64,000 nucleotides of DNA, from the NCBI RefSeq assembly GCF_022965805.1, contig NC_133102.1, positions 8,874,885-8,938,884 on the forward strand, written 5' to 3'. The position numbers and the translations under genes are program-made. How positions within the stretch are numbered: the stretch's first letter is position 1; every line of letters begins with the position of its first letter. The DNA is from Primulina eburnea (Eukaryota; Streptophyta; Magnoliopsida; Lamiales; Gesneriaceae). Of the stretch, positions 54,509 to 64,000 are shown in pieces. The notes under the pieces were generated by a model. It ran no database searches, was not told the DNA's origin, and worked only from the letters and a program-made list of their open reading frames with translations.

Positions 54509-55651
54509 ATGGCTCCTAAAAGACAAAAAGGTAACCCCGGCTCTTCTTCATCGTCTCCCGCGTTTGATAGACATCGTTTTATTAGTGTGGAGGCTAGGGC
54601 TCGATACGAGCATGCTAAAATTCATAGGAATCCTATAGCCGAGCGGGGGGTTCGGAAACAATATGAGGACCGCCAATTAGATATTCTTGTCGATATGAGC
54701 AGGCGTGGATGGGACCAATTCTGTGATCAACCTCATGCGGCGGTAGTCTCGGTGGTGCGTGAATTCTATGCTAATGCCCCCGAGGCGCGTGATGGTAGGG
54801 TGTTTGTTCGGGGAAAACATGTATCGTACGACGCGACTAAAATCAATGAACTCTTGGGGACTGCCGCGGTTGACGATTCTCTCTACGAGGCAATGGCCGC
54901 CGACCCGAACTATGATTTAATTCTCGAAACCCTTTGCCATCCGGGCGCAACATGGAAACCGATGGGCGGACCGCCGAGTTGTTTTGAGGAGAGATATTTG
55001 AAAATTGAAATGGCTATTTGGTATCTGTTTGTGGCGCGACGAATGATGCCCGTCTCGCACAAGAGCGAGGTTCAGAAAGAGCGGGCGATACTGCTGTTCG
55101 CTTTGGCCAGCGAGTACCCAATCGATGTGGGCAAGCTTATCAGCTCTCAGATTACCATGAGTGCTCACAACCGGCATATCGGGCTCTTTTTCCCCACCAT
55201 CATCTCTGAATTGTGCGCCGGGGCAGGAGTCGTGTTTCGTGATGATGAGGAATGGTTGCAGCCTATGAAGGCTATTTGTATGGATGACCTCCAGCGGAAA
55301 CGCGCCAAACGAAACATTGACTTCCCAACTCCGGCCGAGAACACGGGTGGACCCAGCACTGCCGCCCCACGCCGCCTACCACCACAACCCCGCAGGCGAA
55401 CGACGAATGATAAAATGGATGAAAATCTAGCCTTTCAAGCTCATCAGGGCCAGTTCAATTCGTACGTCGCAGACCATTTGTCTCACCTGGACTACATGAT
55501 GCGCTCGATGCTTGTGCACGGGGGCGTGGACCCGTCGACCATTCCACCGACTCCGATACCCCCTCCCCCATTCCAGTTCCAGTATGATTATTCTCAACAT
55601 GGGGAGGCCGGAGGAGTGCCACCGCCGGAGCACGAGGAGGATGACACTTGA
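54509..55651 (+). CDS. Athila post-pol (env-like) ORF, intact
   Basis: A 380-residue ORF from ATG 54509 (MAPKRQKGNPG). The central domain (about 20-265) matches Athila 3' ORFs and the Copia-2 3' ORF: RVFVRGKHVSYDATKINELL and ILLFALASEYPIDVGKL align with the Copia-2 segments. Basic NLS-like clusters lie at the start (KRQK), at about 261-266 (RKRAKR) and near 290-300 (RRLPPQPRRR). The C-terminus is Pro-rich and acidic. No signal peptide or transmembrane span is seen, so the name env-like is not supported by visible features. It follows the hairpin region and precedes the 3' UTR. Function unknown. Confidence 0.75.
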   Translation: MAPKRQKGNPGSSSSSPAFDRHRFISVEARARYEHAKIHRNPIAERGVRKQYEDRQLDILVDMSRRGWDQFCDQPHAAVVSVVREFYANAPEARDGRVFVRGKHVSYDATKINELLGTAAVDDSLYEAMAADPNYDLILETLCHPGATWKPMGGPPSCFEERYLKIEMAIWYLFVARRMMPVSHKSEVQKERAILLFALASEYPIDVGKLISSQITMSAHNRHIGLFFPTIISELCAGAGVVFRDDEEWLQPMKAICMDDLQRKRAKRNIDFPTPAENTGGPSTAAPRRLPPQPRRRTTNDKMDENLAFQAHQGQFNSYVADHLSHLDYMMRSMLVHGGVDPSTIPPTPIPPPPFQFQYDYSQHGEAGGVPPPEHEEDDT

Positions 55652-56996
55652 TTAGGGGAGTTTACTGTTTCCCCTCTTTTGCACATTTATTTTTTATTAT
55701 TTTGTTTTCTCCTTTTAGCTGTTTCCTGTTTTCTTTTTCTTTCTTTTCGTTGTTTCCGCCTAGCATGTTTATTCGTTTTCATGTTTATTCGTCTGCATTT
55801 GTGTTTGCATGCCTATGTTTTAGTCTTCTGTGCAATGGGGACATTGCTCACGTCTAGTATGAGGGGGTGGGTAGATTGTTTTGGTTGTTTAGTTAATTGG
55901 TTTAGTTTCATCGCATGTCTTTCGCTTGGGGTCGTTTATGGTGAGAAGACATCGTTATGAGCCAATGATGATTTGAAATGATAGTTACAAAGGTATTGAT
56001 TGGGTCACTTCGTGAATGATACTCTTGATTGTTAAAGCATGAATTTTGGTGCAAAATTTGAACTTTTTGAGCACACATGTGTGGGGGCTGGAATTTTGTA
56101 GGAATAATGGTGAAATTTGAAAGTTTTGTGTGGTTAACTTGAAAGACACCATTTATGAGTTGATTTAGCATGTCAACCCGTGAAAATGAGTCGCTAACTG
56201 GGACCTTGAATGCGAAAAATGGATCTGCCTTGAACTTTACATTTACCTCCGGTCCAATGCACTGAGTTCAAATATCATACTCCTAACCAGCTATAATCCA
56301 AAGTCATATATTCTTAGCCTAGGGAGTACATGTGTGAAAATTGTGCATCAACATGTTGAAATGACAAAGTTTCTTGCAAAAAGAACTTTGAGTAAAAAGG
56401 AAGATGTAAGGTGAGGGGGGAGCCGAAATAAAGGGAATGAAATTCTATTCCTAGGCTAAAAGTTGGAGATGTAAGGAGACGAGGAAAGTCAGACGAAAAG
56501 TCTTGACGATTGCACAATGAAAATGATCGGTGTACTCCCAACTTGTAGCCGCTTGAGCTTATTTTCGTTCTTTTCAACACCCTTATCTGCACTTAAAAGT
56601 TGAATAAAGTTCAATTAATGGCTAGTGATAAATGGACACGGGGATGCATGCTAGTAAGACTCGTATTGAAGTGTTAATTGAGTGACTCGCATGATTTGAT
56701 AATTGATCTATTTGAAGTGCGAATGACTAGACCCATCATGACACAGACACACGTTCAAATTAGTGTCAAGATTTATGTGTAGATGAGAATGAGTACTCGT
56801 TTGTGATTTGACTGGATTATGATTTGTATGTACGGAAGTTCACTGAGGCATGATCATAAAAGTTGTCAACTCACCATTGAAATTTAATTGTGTTGGCTAG
56901 TCCTGTTTGAGTCTTTTATTTTCGTTATGTTTGTTTAAAATCTCGTGCTTTAACCTATTTTGCTCGAGGGCGAGCAAAAGGTTAGTATGAGGGAGT
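55652..56996 (+). other. Athila 3' untranslated region
   Basis: A 1.35-kb non-coding stretch after the 3' ORF, starting T-rich. Short open frames have no recognisable domain. It ends with cgagggcgagcaaaaggttagtatgagggagt-type purine-rich sequence directly before the 3' LTR at 56997, the likely polypurine tract. Confidence 0.7.
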
Positions 56997-58426
56997 TGAT
57001 ATGTGTCGTTTTTACGTGTTTTATTGCATTGGTTTAGTTGTGTTTGCATGGTGCATGTATGCATTTCGTTTACTTTCTGTTCATTTTAGAGTAAATATTT
57101 GCATTTTATCCTATCTCACTCGGGCGTGATTAATTTGCAGGAAAAAAGGCCGGAACAACCAAAAATCGGAGCCAAGTGCCAAGTCAAGACAAAAAGGACA
57201 GAAGGATTGGCGCTCGGGCGGTGAAATTCTACCGCCCGAGCGCGAGATGAAAGCCCCAAAGGAACTTCGACAGAAAGGTCGGCGCTCGAGCGGTAGTTTT
57301 CTACCGCCCGAGCGCGAATGCTGCATATGCCAAGGAAAATTACAGAGAATGTGGCGCTCAAGCGGTACTTTTCTACTGCCCGAGCGCCACCTATTTTTGG
57401 AAAGTGTTATTCGCGATTTCTTGCCTGATTTGATGATGGGGAACGATATGGTAAGTCTGGGAGACGAATTGGGGGGAAGATTCAGAGATTTCAGACATAT
57501 TTTGAGAGCCAAAAAGGGATTTTGGAGAACTTTTGCACTTGGATTGAAGATTCGACGGTTTTCGGGCATCGTTCTTCGCAGATTTCGTCACGCCTAGTAT
57601 TTCTAGTTTATTTTCTTTTGTTTAAACATTGTTTTGCTTATTTTAATTATGAATTCTAGTAGCTAACTTTCATATTTGTTGGGATTAAAGGGGATCCTAC
57701 CCCAAACTTTTAGTTGATTAATTCATATTTTGAGTTGTGCTTTATTCTTGATTACACTACGATTGTTATTGTGTCGTTTGAGCATAGCTAACTTTTACGA
57801 CGATTTTATATCACGAGTGAGTTCGAGAGAATAACTAGTGATAGGATCGAGTAGTATAATCTGCGGATCTACAATTTGCATAGATATATGAAATTGGATA
57901 CGTGCCGATAGTCATAGTCCTTAGGGTCGAAAACTAGGGGATTTCATCAATCGAAATGCGGTTCATTCTTGATAAATGATTAAAGACATTTAATTACTTC
58001 ATTGAGTGAATTAGTTTGGCATAGCTCGAGAGAGTGTGTTCAATTAAATAGGAAATCCTGTCGGAAGCGTAGAACACAATCGAACGAATTAATTAATTAA
58101 TAAGGGGTAGGTGAACCAGAATTCCAAACAAATTCTTTTATCATTTGAAATTTAATCCATTGATTTAGCATTCATATTTTATCATTTAATCTTTGAACTT
58201 GTTTATTTAATTTTCTTGCATTTTAGTAGTTATAAACAAACAACCAAACTTCGTCGCTAAAGTTTCAATAACTAAAATAATACTTGTTAAATACAGTCTC
58301 CAGTGGAACGATACTCGTATTCATATACACTATACTATTACTTGACATCGTGCACTTGCGATTACATTTTGAGCATACAAAATCATATTTTCTTGGGGAA
58401 TTCATAGTGCAAGTTTTGCTCGATCA
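56997..58426 (+). repeat. Athila 3' LTR (1430 bp)
   Basis: Same ends as the 5' LTR. Hairpins lie at 57210-57243, 57282-57315 and 57354-57387. The third has lost pairing through ctcgag to ctcaag and taccgc to tactgc changes, both CpG-decay type. Confidence 0.95.
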
Positions 58427-58431
58427 GAAGG

Positions 58432-59291
58432 CATTGACTTCAATAAGATATTTTCTCCTGTGGTTCAGCTTGCAACAATCATAGTAGAGTTGACATTGTG
58501 TGTGATGTTTGACATACATATAGAACAACTAGATGTGAAAACGACATTTTTTCATTAAGATCTTGAAGAAGAAATCTATATGATCGAGGCAGAAGGTTTG
58601 GCAGAAAAAACAAAGAGAAATTAGTTTGCAGGTTGAATAAATCTCTGTATGGTCTCAAACAGGTGCCAAGGTTTTGGTACAAGAGATTTGATTCATATAT
58701 CATGAGCCTTGAATACAACAAACTTAATGCAAAATCTTGTAAATATTTCAAGAGGTCTGGTGATGATTTTATCATTTTGCTATTGTATATGGATGATATG
58801 TTGGGTAGCAGATCCCAACAAAGATCAGGTTCGAGAATTGAATGCACAGTTAGTTAAAGAATTTGATATGAATGACTTGTGACAAGCAAAAAATATTCTA
58901 GGGAAACAAATTCATCAACATAGATATAATAAGAAGATTTGTCTTTCCTAGAAAAATTATTTGAAAAAAGTCTTGCAATACTTCAACATGCAAGATAATA
59001 AGCCAATCTCGACTCCTATTCCTATTAACTTCAAGTCATCTTCTTAAATGTGTCCTAGCAGTGAAGTAGAGAGGATGAAGATGTCTCGAGTACTATATGC
59101 ATCAATATTGGGAAGTTTGATGTTTGTCAGATCTGCACAAATCAAACATTGTACCAACAATGAGAGCAGTTAGTCGGTATATAGCGAATCCTGGACTAGA
59201 ACATTGGAGTGTAGTTAAGAAAATCCTTAAATAAATTAAGGCTAACTCAAATATTGCATTATATTTTTGAGCATCAGATTTTACGCTGCAA
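58432..59291 (+). pseudogene. Copia-3 RT, central and C-terminal remnant
   Basis: Resumes at the codons after the Athila insertion with IDFNKIFSPVVQ, then EQLDVKTTFFH (about 58530-58556), SLYGLKQVPRFWYKRFD (about 58640-58690) and catalytic LLYMDDML (58780-58803). It then decays through SILGSLMFV (about 59100-59130) into ASDFT (about 59275) and is cut by the next insertion. Several in-frame stops. Confidence 0.8.
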
Positions 59292-59603
59292 CATTCCAAA
59301 TATTTGAGGTTTGAATAAATATTTAAACAATAGATCTGTACAGCAACAACAATAATAATAAATAAAAATACTTATTCTACCAAAATATTTGAAATATATA
59401 AATAATTTTCCCTAAAAATAAATATACTTAATGTTTAAAAGGTTTGAAATAAAAAAAAATGCTTTTAAGTAGTAATAATAATATAATTAGATGAAAAAAA
59501 ATTATTATCCTAAAAGAAATTTAAATAAAAATAACACTACAAACATATAAAATAAGCTCCTAAAATATTTTAATCTAAATAATCAAATAAATAGATCAAA
59601 ACA

Positions 59604-59605
59604 AT

Positions 59606-59659
<54 letters not shown>
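59604..59659. repeat. (TA)n microsatellite
   Basis: About 28 TA units with one interruption near 59615. Confidence 0.9.
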
Positions 59660-59666
<7 letters not shown>

Positions 59667-60362
59667 TAAATAAAAATAAAACTTAAATGTTAATTAATCA
59701 AAAGTTTCTATTAATAATTAAATTTAAGAGAATATTTGTGTCACTAAGTAAATAAAAATAGGTGTCAAGGCTTTAATGAAAATTAGGTTTCAATAAGTTA
59801 GAATAATATTTTTCAATATGATTCACTCTATTTCATTCCCACTATCAATAGGCCATTTATGATGTATTTTATCTAAAAAATTATGTAAAATTCGTGAGTT
59901 TTAGAAAGAAGAATTGTGGAGAAGAAGAAGCAAAAATAAGAAGAAAACAGGAAGAAAGATAGGAAAAAATAGTAAACTATCTCGAAAAATGATCAGTCGA
60001 TTTTTCTCATAAAATCAAGAATCGTGTAGAATAGATTCTATAAAATTTCCAGAAAATTGTGTTTCTGGTAACCATTTTTGGCTTGATTTACTCCATCTTC
60101 TTGAGCAATTTTCGCTTCAGTTGTGAAATAAAAATGTCCAAAATGTTTCTTAGTTTACATATATGTTGACCGATCATCTCTACAGTTGACAGATGTACTA
60201 TTTTTGGCTGTCCAAAATGAGCTTGACAACCATTTTGCCTTTTCAAAATCCACTGTTAATTGGTTCCGAATTTTGAATTGTGTTCAACATGAAAGTTGTA
60301 GGATATGGCACGATGCATCTTCTTTAAAATTTATGACCGCACGTGGCAGCCGGAACTCGGCC

Positions 60363-60850
60363 ACTTGCCGACGAATTTAATTTGATTTCCGATTTTCAAA
60401 CGTTTATGTAGTATTTTTAGTCATTCCTAGAAAGTTTGGTGATTTTTGAACTTGTATTTTAATTAATCTGATTTTTTAAAACTTGATTCAAAACTACACA
60501 GTATAAGTTTTGTACAAAAATGCTTTTTAAATGTTCCAACTCATACTACATATCCTAGCAACTATAAAATCACTCAAATTATCTTGGCTTGTGATTGAAT
60601 CTCATCTACTTGCCGATGGTTTTAATTGGGATTCCGATTCCGTCCATTTCTGCACTATTTTTATTCATTTCTAGAAAGTTTGGTGATTTCTGAACTTATA
60701 TTTAATTAATATGAATTTTTAAAGCTTGATTCAAAACTACCATGTACAAATTTTGTAAAAATTATTTTTAATTGCTCCAATGCATACTACCGATTCTAAC
60801 AAGTGTAAAATCACTCAAATTATATTTATAGCAAATTATATTAGCTTGTG
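60363..60850 (+). repeat. ~245-bp diverged tandem duplication
   Basis: acttgccga begins at 60363 and again at 60608. Following blocks recur in the same order (tctagaaagtttggtgattt, cttgattcaaaacta, aaaatcactcaaattat). Confidence 0.75.
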
Positions 60851-61767
60851 ATTGAAACTGAGATGAAAGTAAGCTACCGAGGTGAGGTTTCTCTATCGTG
60901 ACGTTAACTACTGATTTCTTCAATTATGGCCCTCTTGGCATCCAGCCTGGAATTTATCGTAAAGTTTCATAACTACCAATTTATTCATTAATATTGCATC
61001 ATATTGTGTATCTCTCATTTTGTTGGTAATATTGTACTTCATAATGAATTTTAGGATTTGATAATTATTGACTGGTTATCAATCGGCTATTACTAACTTA
61101 CTGACTTACTGAATGAATGATTAATTGGAGCCCTGGACAATGGCCTATGCACTGGATTGCTAGTCCATCGCACAATGTTGGTTCGGCCCGAAAATATGAG
61201 TCCAGTGAACAATGGGTTTAAAACCTGATAAATGGTTCATCCGAACAACGTGACTTCGGTTCGGAAGTGTAAGTTCGCTATTGGCTCGTAAATGACAGAT
61301 TGTACGGATCCTACTTGAGTATGTGGGCAAAAGTGCTACACCAAATATTGGTGTGAACCACTTCTTTAGCTCAAAATATTAACTTTAAAGTCCTAAACAG
61401 TTATTGCATTTCACTTGATAAGATATTTTGTGACTTTACATTACTACTGATACATGTCATCTCATATTGAATTATTGTGCTAATATATTATCATTTTATA
61501 ACTATATATAAGCCTAGTTTAGTTTCTCACTAAGTCCCCAAAGACTTAACCTATATTTTTTTATTGTAAATTCTAGATACATGATTTCAGGACTCCGAAA
61601 AGGACGAAAATTGAGAATGGAAATGTTAGCTTAACAAGACCGTAAATTTTTTTTTAAAATTTTTATTTTTGTTATCTATCGTAAAGTCAAGAATTGTATA
61701 CGTTTTCGATACTATGCGTTAAAGTGATAATTATTATATTACGTACGATTCGTGGGCCCTCACGTAT

Positions 61768-62069
61768 ATAAGGGGCTGTGTTGATTCAGATTATGCAGGT
61801 TATCATGATAAGAGAAAATATACTATTGGTTATGTGTTTACACTTGTAGGGGGAGCAATAAGCTGAGTTTCAAAGCTACAAATAGTTGTGACATTATATA
61901 CAATGGAGACAAAATATATGACAACTACTTAAACTTATAAAGAGACAATATGTATTAAAAGGTTATTGTTGGAGATAAGACACATACAAGAGAAGATTAA
62001 TTGTTTTTCTGTGAAAGTCAAAGTGTCTTGCACATCGCAAGAAATCCAACCTTTCTTCGAGAACTAAAT
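61768..62069 (+). pseudogene. Copia-3 RNase H remnant
   Basis: Continues the interrupted RNase H with CVDSDYAGYHDKRKYTIGYVF (motif SDYAG at about 61783-61800), then GGAIS, a METKY motif and a HIARNP-like end. Stops are present. It ends where the next LTR begins at 62070. Confidence 0.75.
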
Positions 62070-64000
62070 TGTAATGTCCAAAAATCAATTCACATAAACC
62101 GCATGCATGCAAATTACTTAGTTATTTTATTTAATTGATTTTAAAGGCTTAAATGATGTATGTTTTATGATTAAATGTTTAAATTGTATGATTTCATGAA
62201 ATTAAGAGTTTTGTCCAGATATTCGATATTAGGCAGGAAAGGAGACCGGTGTCACGCCCCAAAACACGGGATTTGACATCGGCGTCGTTTAACAATTACA
62301 CAATTGAAAAAAACCAGCCTCGTAGCATAATATAAACCGAAATACCAGTTTATTAATCATAATCTCAAAAATCAAAGTCTTCACAACTGAATAAAATAAA
62401 TTTGCAGAAACGTCTAACATAAAGTTAAAAGTACTAAATTCAAAAAAAGAAATAACATAACTAAACTAAATCACAAAATTCACCATCCCCAAAATTGTTC
62501 AGATTCTTCTTCTTCAACCTGTTCTTCGGATTTATCTGGGGAAGGGTGTAAGGGGTGAGTATTTTGGGAAATACTCAGTAAATGGGGGATATTGAAAACA
62601 ACATAAACATTTTTATACCATTTTCGAAACATACATATAAATACAACATGATTTTCATAATCGTAACATCGTATCTGTAACATAATAACACTGCGATTTT
62701 TCACCTTTCATGGTTTACTGATATCAGTCCCTAAGTTTTAATCCTCTAAGGAGGCGAGGCCATAAACAGTTCTATCCCACTGTTAAGGGCCATATGTTGG
62801 AATTCCACCCATTTTCAGGGAATTCTCACAGTGCCAACGTAAAAACGTAACAAGATTACAAACGTAGACGGTGTTCCACCGAATGTTTAAAATCAAAAAA
62901 ACGAAACCTTCAAATGCATAAAACCGAAATTTTAAAACAGCCCACTTACCTTAAATTCTTGATGAAAAACATAAAAGGCTAGGGTTTTTCGAAATTCCTA
63001 CTTCACTGGCTGGACGGAGACAGCGCTTCGTTGTGCTCGAAAATTCCTAAGGAGACTAGAGCACAATTTTCGAAAATTTGGTGTTCAATGTGGTGTGATT
63101 TTCGAGTGTACAGGGCCCTCCTATTTATAGGGGTTGGCTGCTATCGGGATCGAGTGATATCGCGTTGAAATCTTACTTAAATCTTTTATCTCGAATTGTG
63201 ATCTATCAGTGATATTGTTCGAAATTTAAATCTTTTATCCCATACAAATTTCGAAATTTGCATATATATACACTGATTAATTTCGAATTCTAGAGATTTT
63301 ATGATCTTTTGCCTGATTTTTATCCCGGTATCACCATATCAACTCAAATCTTAGACATTTTTCTGCGAAATTTCAAATAATATACACGATCTTATTATTA
63401 TTCACTCAATCTTACAAATCTCACATCTTAAAATGAGATAAATCCTGGTATCCAAAATATACTATCGTGATAAAACTTAAATGATAAAACTTAAAATTCT
63501 TGGATTTTACAACCGGACGACCAAGATGAAAATAATTTTTAAGATTCGATAAAATGATTTAATAGGATGAAAATTCTCTAAAAATGCTGGAGTCTAAATT
63601 ATTTGACGAGTCAAATCTTGTTTTATTTGGGAAGTCGGTTTTAGTCAAACGAAAGATTTTTGTGGACCTGAAAGTTATTGTTTTGAAAACGATTTTTATA
63701 AATTTATTTTATATTTAACTGGGGTTTAATGGGCCTAATTTACCTAAGATTAATGGACTTAATTTATTTTCAAAGCTAGAGTCCTAAAAACTCTAAACTC
63801 TAGACTCCTTTATCACCTAAAATATTAAATTATAAAATCAAATCCTAGTTATAATACTCTAGTTGGTCGAAAATTTCACACATCACACAAACAAGATTTT
63901 CGAAAACCTCAAGCAAGAATTCAAGGTTGTTCGTCGCCCGTTCGCTCCTCTTCGCAACCCACGTCGACGATTGAATATTTGAGCATTCTAAATGAAAAGA
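62070..64000 (+). repeat. Start of another LTR (element continues beyond the window), interrupted by a solo LTR
   Basis: TGTAATGTCC at 62070 follows the Copia-3 RNase H end. It looks like the start of a Gypsy-type LTR. Sequence continues across the solo LTR at 62250-63511 to the window end without coding sequence. Only one end is visible, so the identity is tentative. Confidence 0.4.
62250..63511 (-). repeat. Solo LTR (1262 bp) with perfect target-site duplication
   Basis: tgtcacgcccc at 62250 to ggattttaca at 63511. A perfect 5-bp duplication ACCGG lies at 62245-62249 and 63512-63516. No internal element is present. Features such as gggtgagtattttgggaaatactcag suggest a Gypsy (Tekay-like) LTR in minus orientation. 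The antisense open frame at 62480-62704 lies inside and is not a gene. Confidence 0.85.

Larger units (their letters stand above)
47099..58426 (+). mobile_element. Athila-type Gypsy retrotransposon with post-pol ORF
   Basis: An 11.3-kb Gypsy element in the RT of Copia-3. LTRs are 47099-48529 and 56997-58426, starting TGATATGTG and ending CTCGATCA. A perfect GAAGG target-site duplication lies at 47094-47098 and 58427-58431. The PBS tggcgccgttgccgggga is the tRNA-Asp type typical of Athila. Order is gag-PR-RT-RH-INT, then a 3' ORF. About 14 LTR differences by eye (about 1%). Pol has two frameshifts and one stop. GC-rich 34-bp hairpins occur in threes in each LTR and before the 3' ORF. Confidence 0.95.
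59292..61767 (+). mobile_element. LTR-like insertion (~2.5 kb) in the Copia-3 RNase H
   Basis: A non-coding block between two adjoining parts of the Copia-3 RNase H. It is AT-rich with a (TA)n microsatellite, a 245-bp tandem duplication and a 3' end ...cgtgggccctca that looks like a Gypsy LTR end. It is probably a solo LTR or truncated element. Ends are approximate; no target-site duplication was recognised. Confidence 0.45.
43280..62069 (+). mobile_element. Copia-3: old Tork/Tnt1-type Copia, cut into four pieces
   Basis: Tnt1-like coding similarity runs in order through 43280-45387 (gag, PR, INT), 46718-47098 (start of RT), 58432-59291 (rest of RT) and about 61768-62069 (RNase H). The gaps are a solo LTR, an Athila element and an LTR-like insertion. 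At the Athila junction the RT reading resumes exactly after the TSD GAAGG. The frame is destroyed by many stops and indels. The 3' LTR is not seen, because another LTR begins at 62070. It is the oldest LTR element here by nesting. Confidence 0.85.

Noticed and set aside
55679..55960. Hydrophobic ORF after the Athila post-pol ORF (possible transmembrane protein)
   Set aside because: Translation of a T-rich 3' UTR; overlapping frames are equally hydrophobic, and no conserved motif is visible.
60186..60380. 64-residue ORF in the LTR-like insertion
   Set aside because: Isolated, no domain, inside AT-rich LTR-like DNA with a tandem duplication next to it.
1..64000. Host protein-coding genes
   Set aside because: No exon chain, plant protein domain or gene-like codon pattern was found outside transposable elements.

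Overview
The window is repeat-dense nuclear DNA of a flowering plant, probably a eudicot. It is AT-rich, and essentially all of its coding sequence belongs to plant transposable elements: an L1-type LINE, Copia elements of Sirevirus and Tork/Tnt1 type, Gypsy elements of Tekay and Athila type, a TRIM, and a MULE-like DNA element. I found no host gene. The species cannot be fixed from the sequence; Lamiales or another asterid is only a guess.

Layout. 1-2430: AT-rich spacer. 2430-19214: a decayed LINE, split by a complete Copia element (Copia-1, 6597-18197, TSD TATTG). 19928-20277: a complete 350-bp TRIM. 20479-30032: a MULE-like element with ~120-bp terminal inverted repeats, split by a young, nearly intact minus-strand Tekay Gypsy (21540-29705, TSD GGGCT). 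30033-32112: spacer with a plastid trnV-UAC exon fragment and LTR-like sequence. 32113-42050: a well preserved Copia element (Copia-2, TSD AGCTG). 42967-62069: an old Tork-type Copia (Copia-3) cut into four pieces by a solo Sirevirus-type LTR (45388-46717), an Athila Gypsy (47099-58426, TSD GAAGG) and a ~2.5-kb LTR-like insertion (about 59292-61767). 62070-64000: the start of another LTR, itself carrying a solo LTR (62250-63511, TSD ACCGG).

How the parts work together. Each autonomous element has gag, protease, integrase, reverse transcriptase and RNase H in the order of its superfamily. Three elements from two superfamilies (Copia-1, Copia-2, Athila) also carry a large sense ORF after pol, of the kind usually called env-like. 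The three appear to share one domain. All have basic NLS-like clusters and none shows a signal peptide or membrane span. A pyrimidine-rich tract ending in AG lies just before each start codon. Copia-1 adds two paralogous antisense mini-genes, each with a TATA box and an AATAAA signal.

The most unusual signal is dispersed short palindromic motifs specific to each element. Copia-2 carries about 15 copies of a nested GTGTTG/CAACAC cassette in LTRs, UTRs and inter-domain linkers. Copia-1 is saturated with TCAGTT/AACTGA (about 85-90 exact hexamers against about 8 expected). Athila has arrays of 34-bp GC-rich hairpins in its LTRs and again before its 3' ORF. The Tekay LTRs have arrays of a CCGCGGG-type motif. 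One testable reading is that the post-pol protein is a nuclear factor that binds its own element's motif, as VANC proteins do in VANDAL transposons. That reading is inference.
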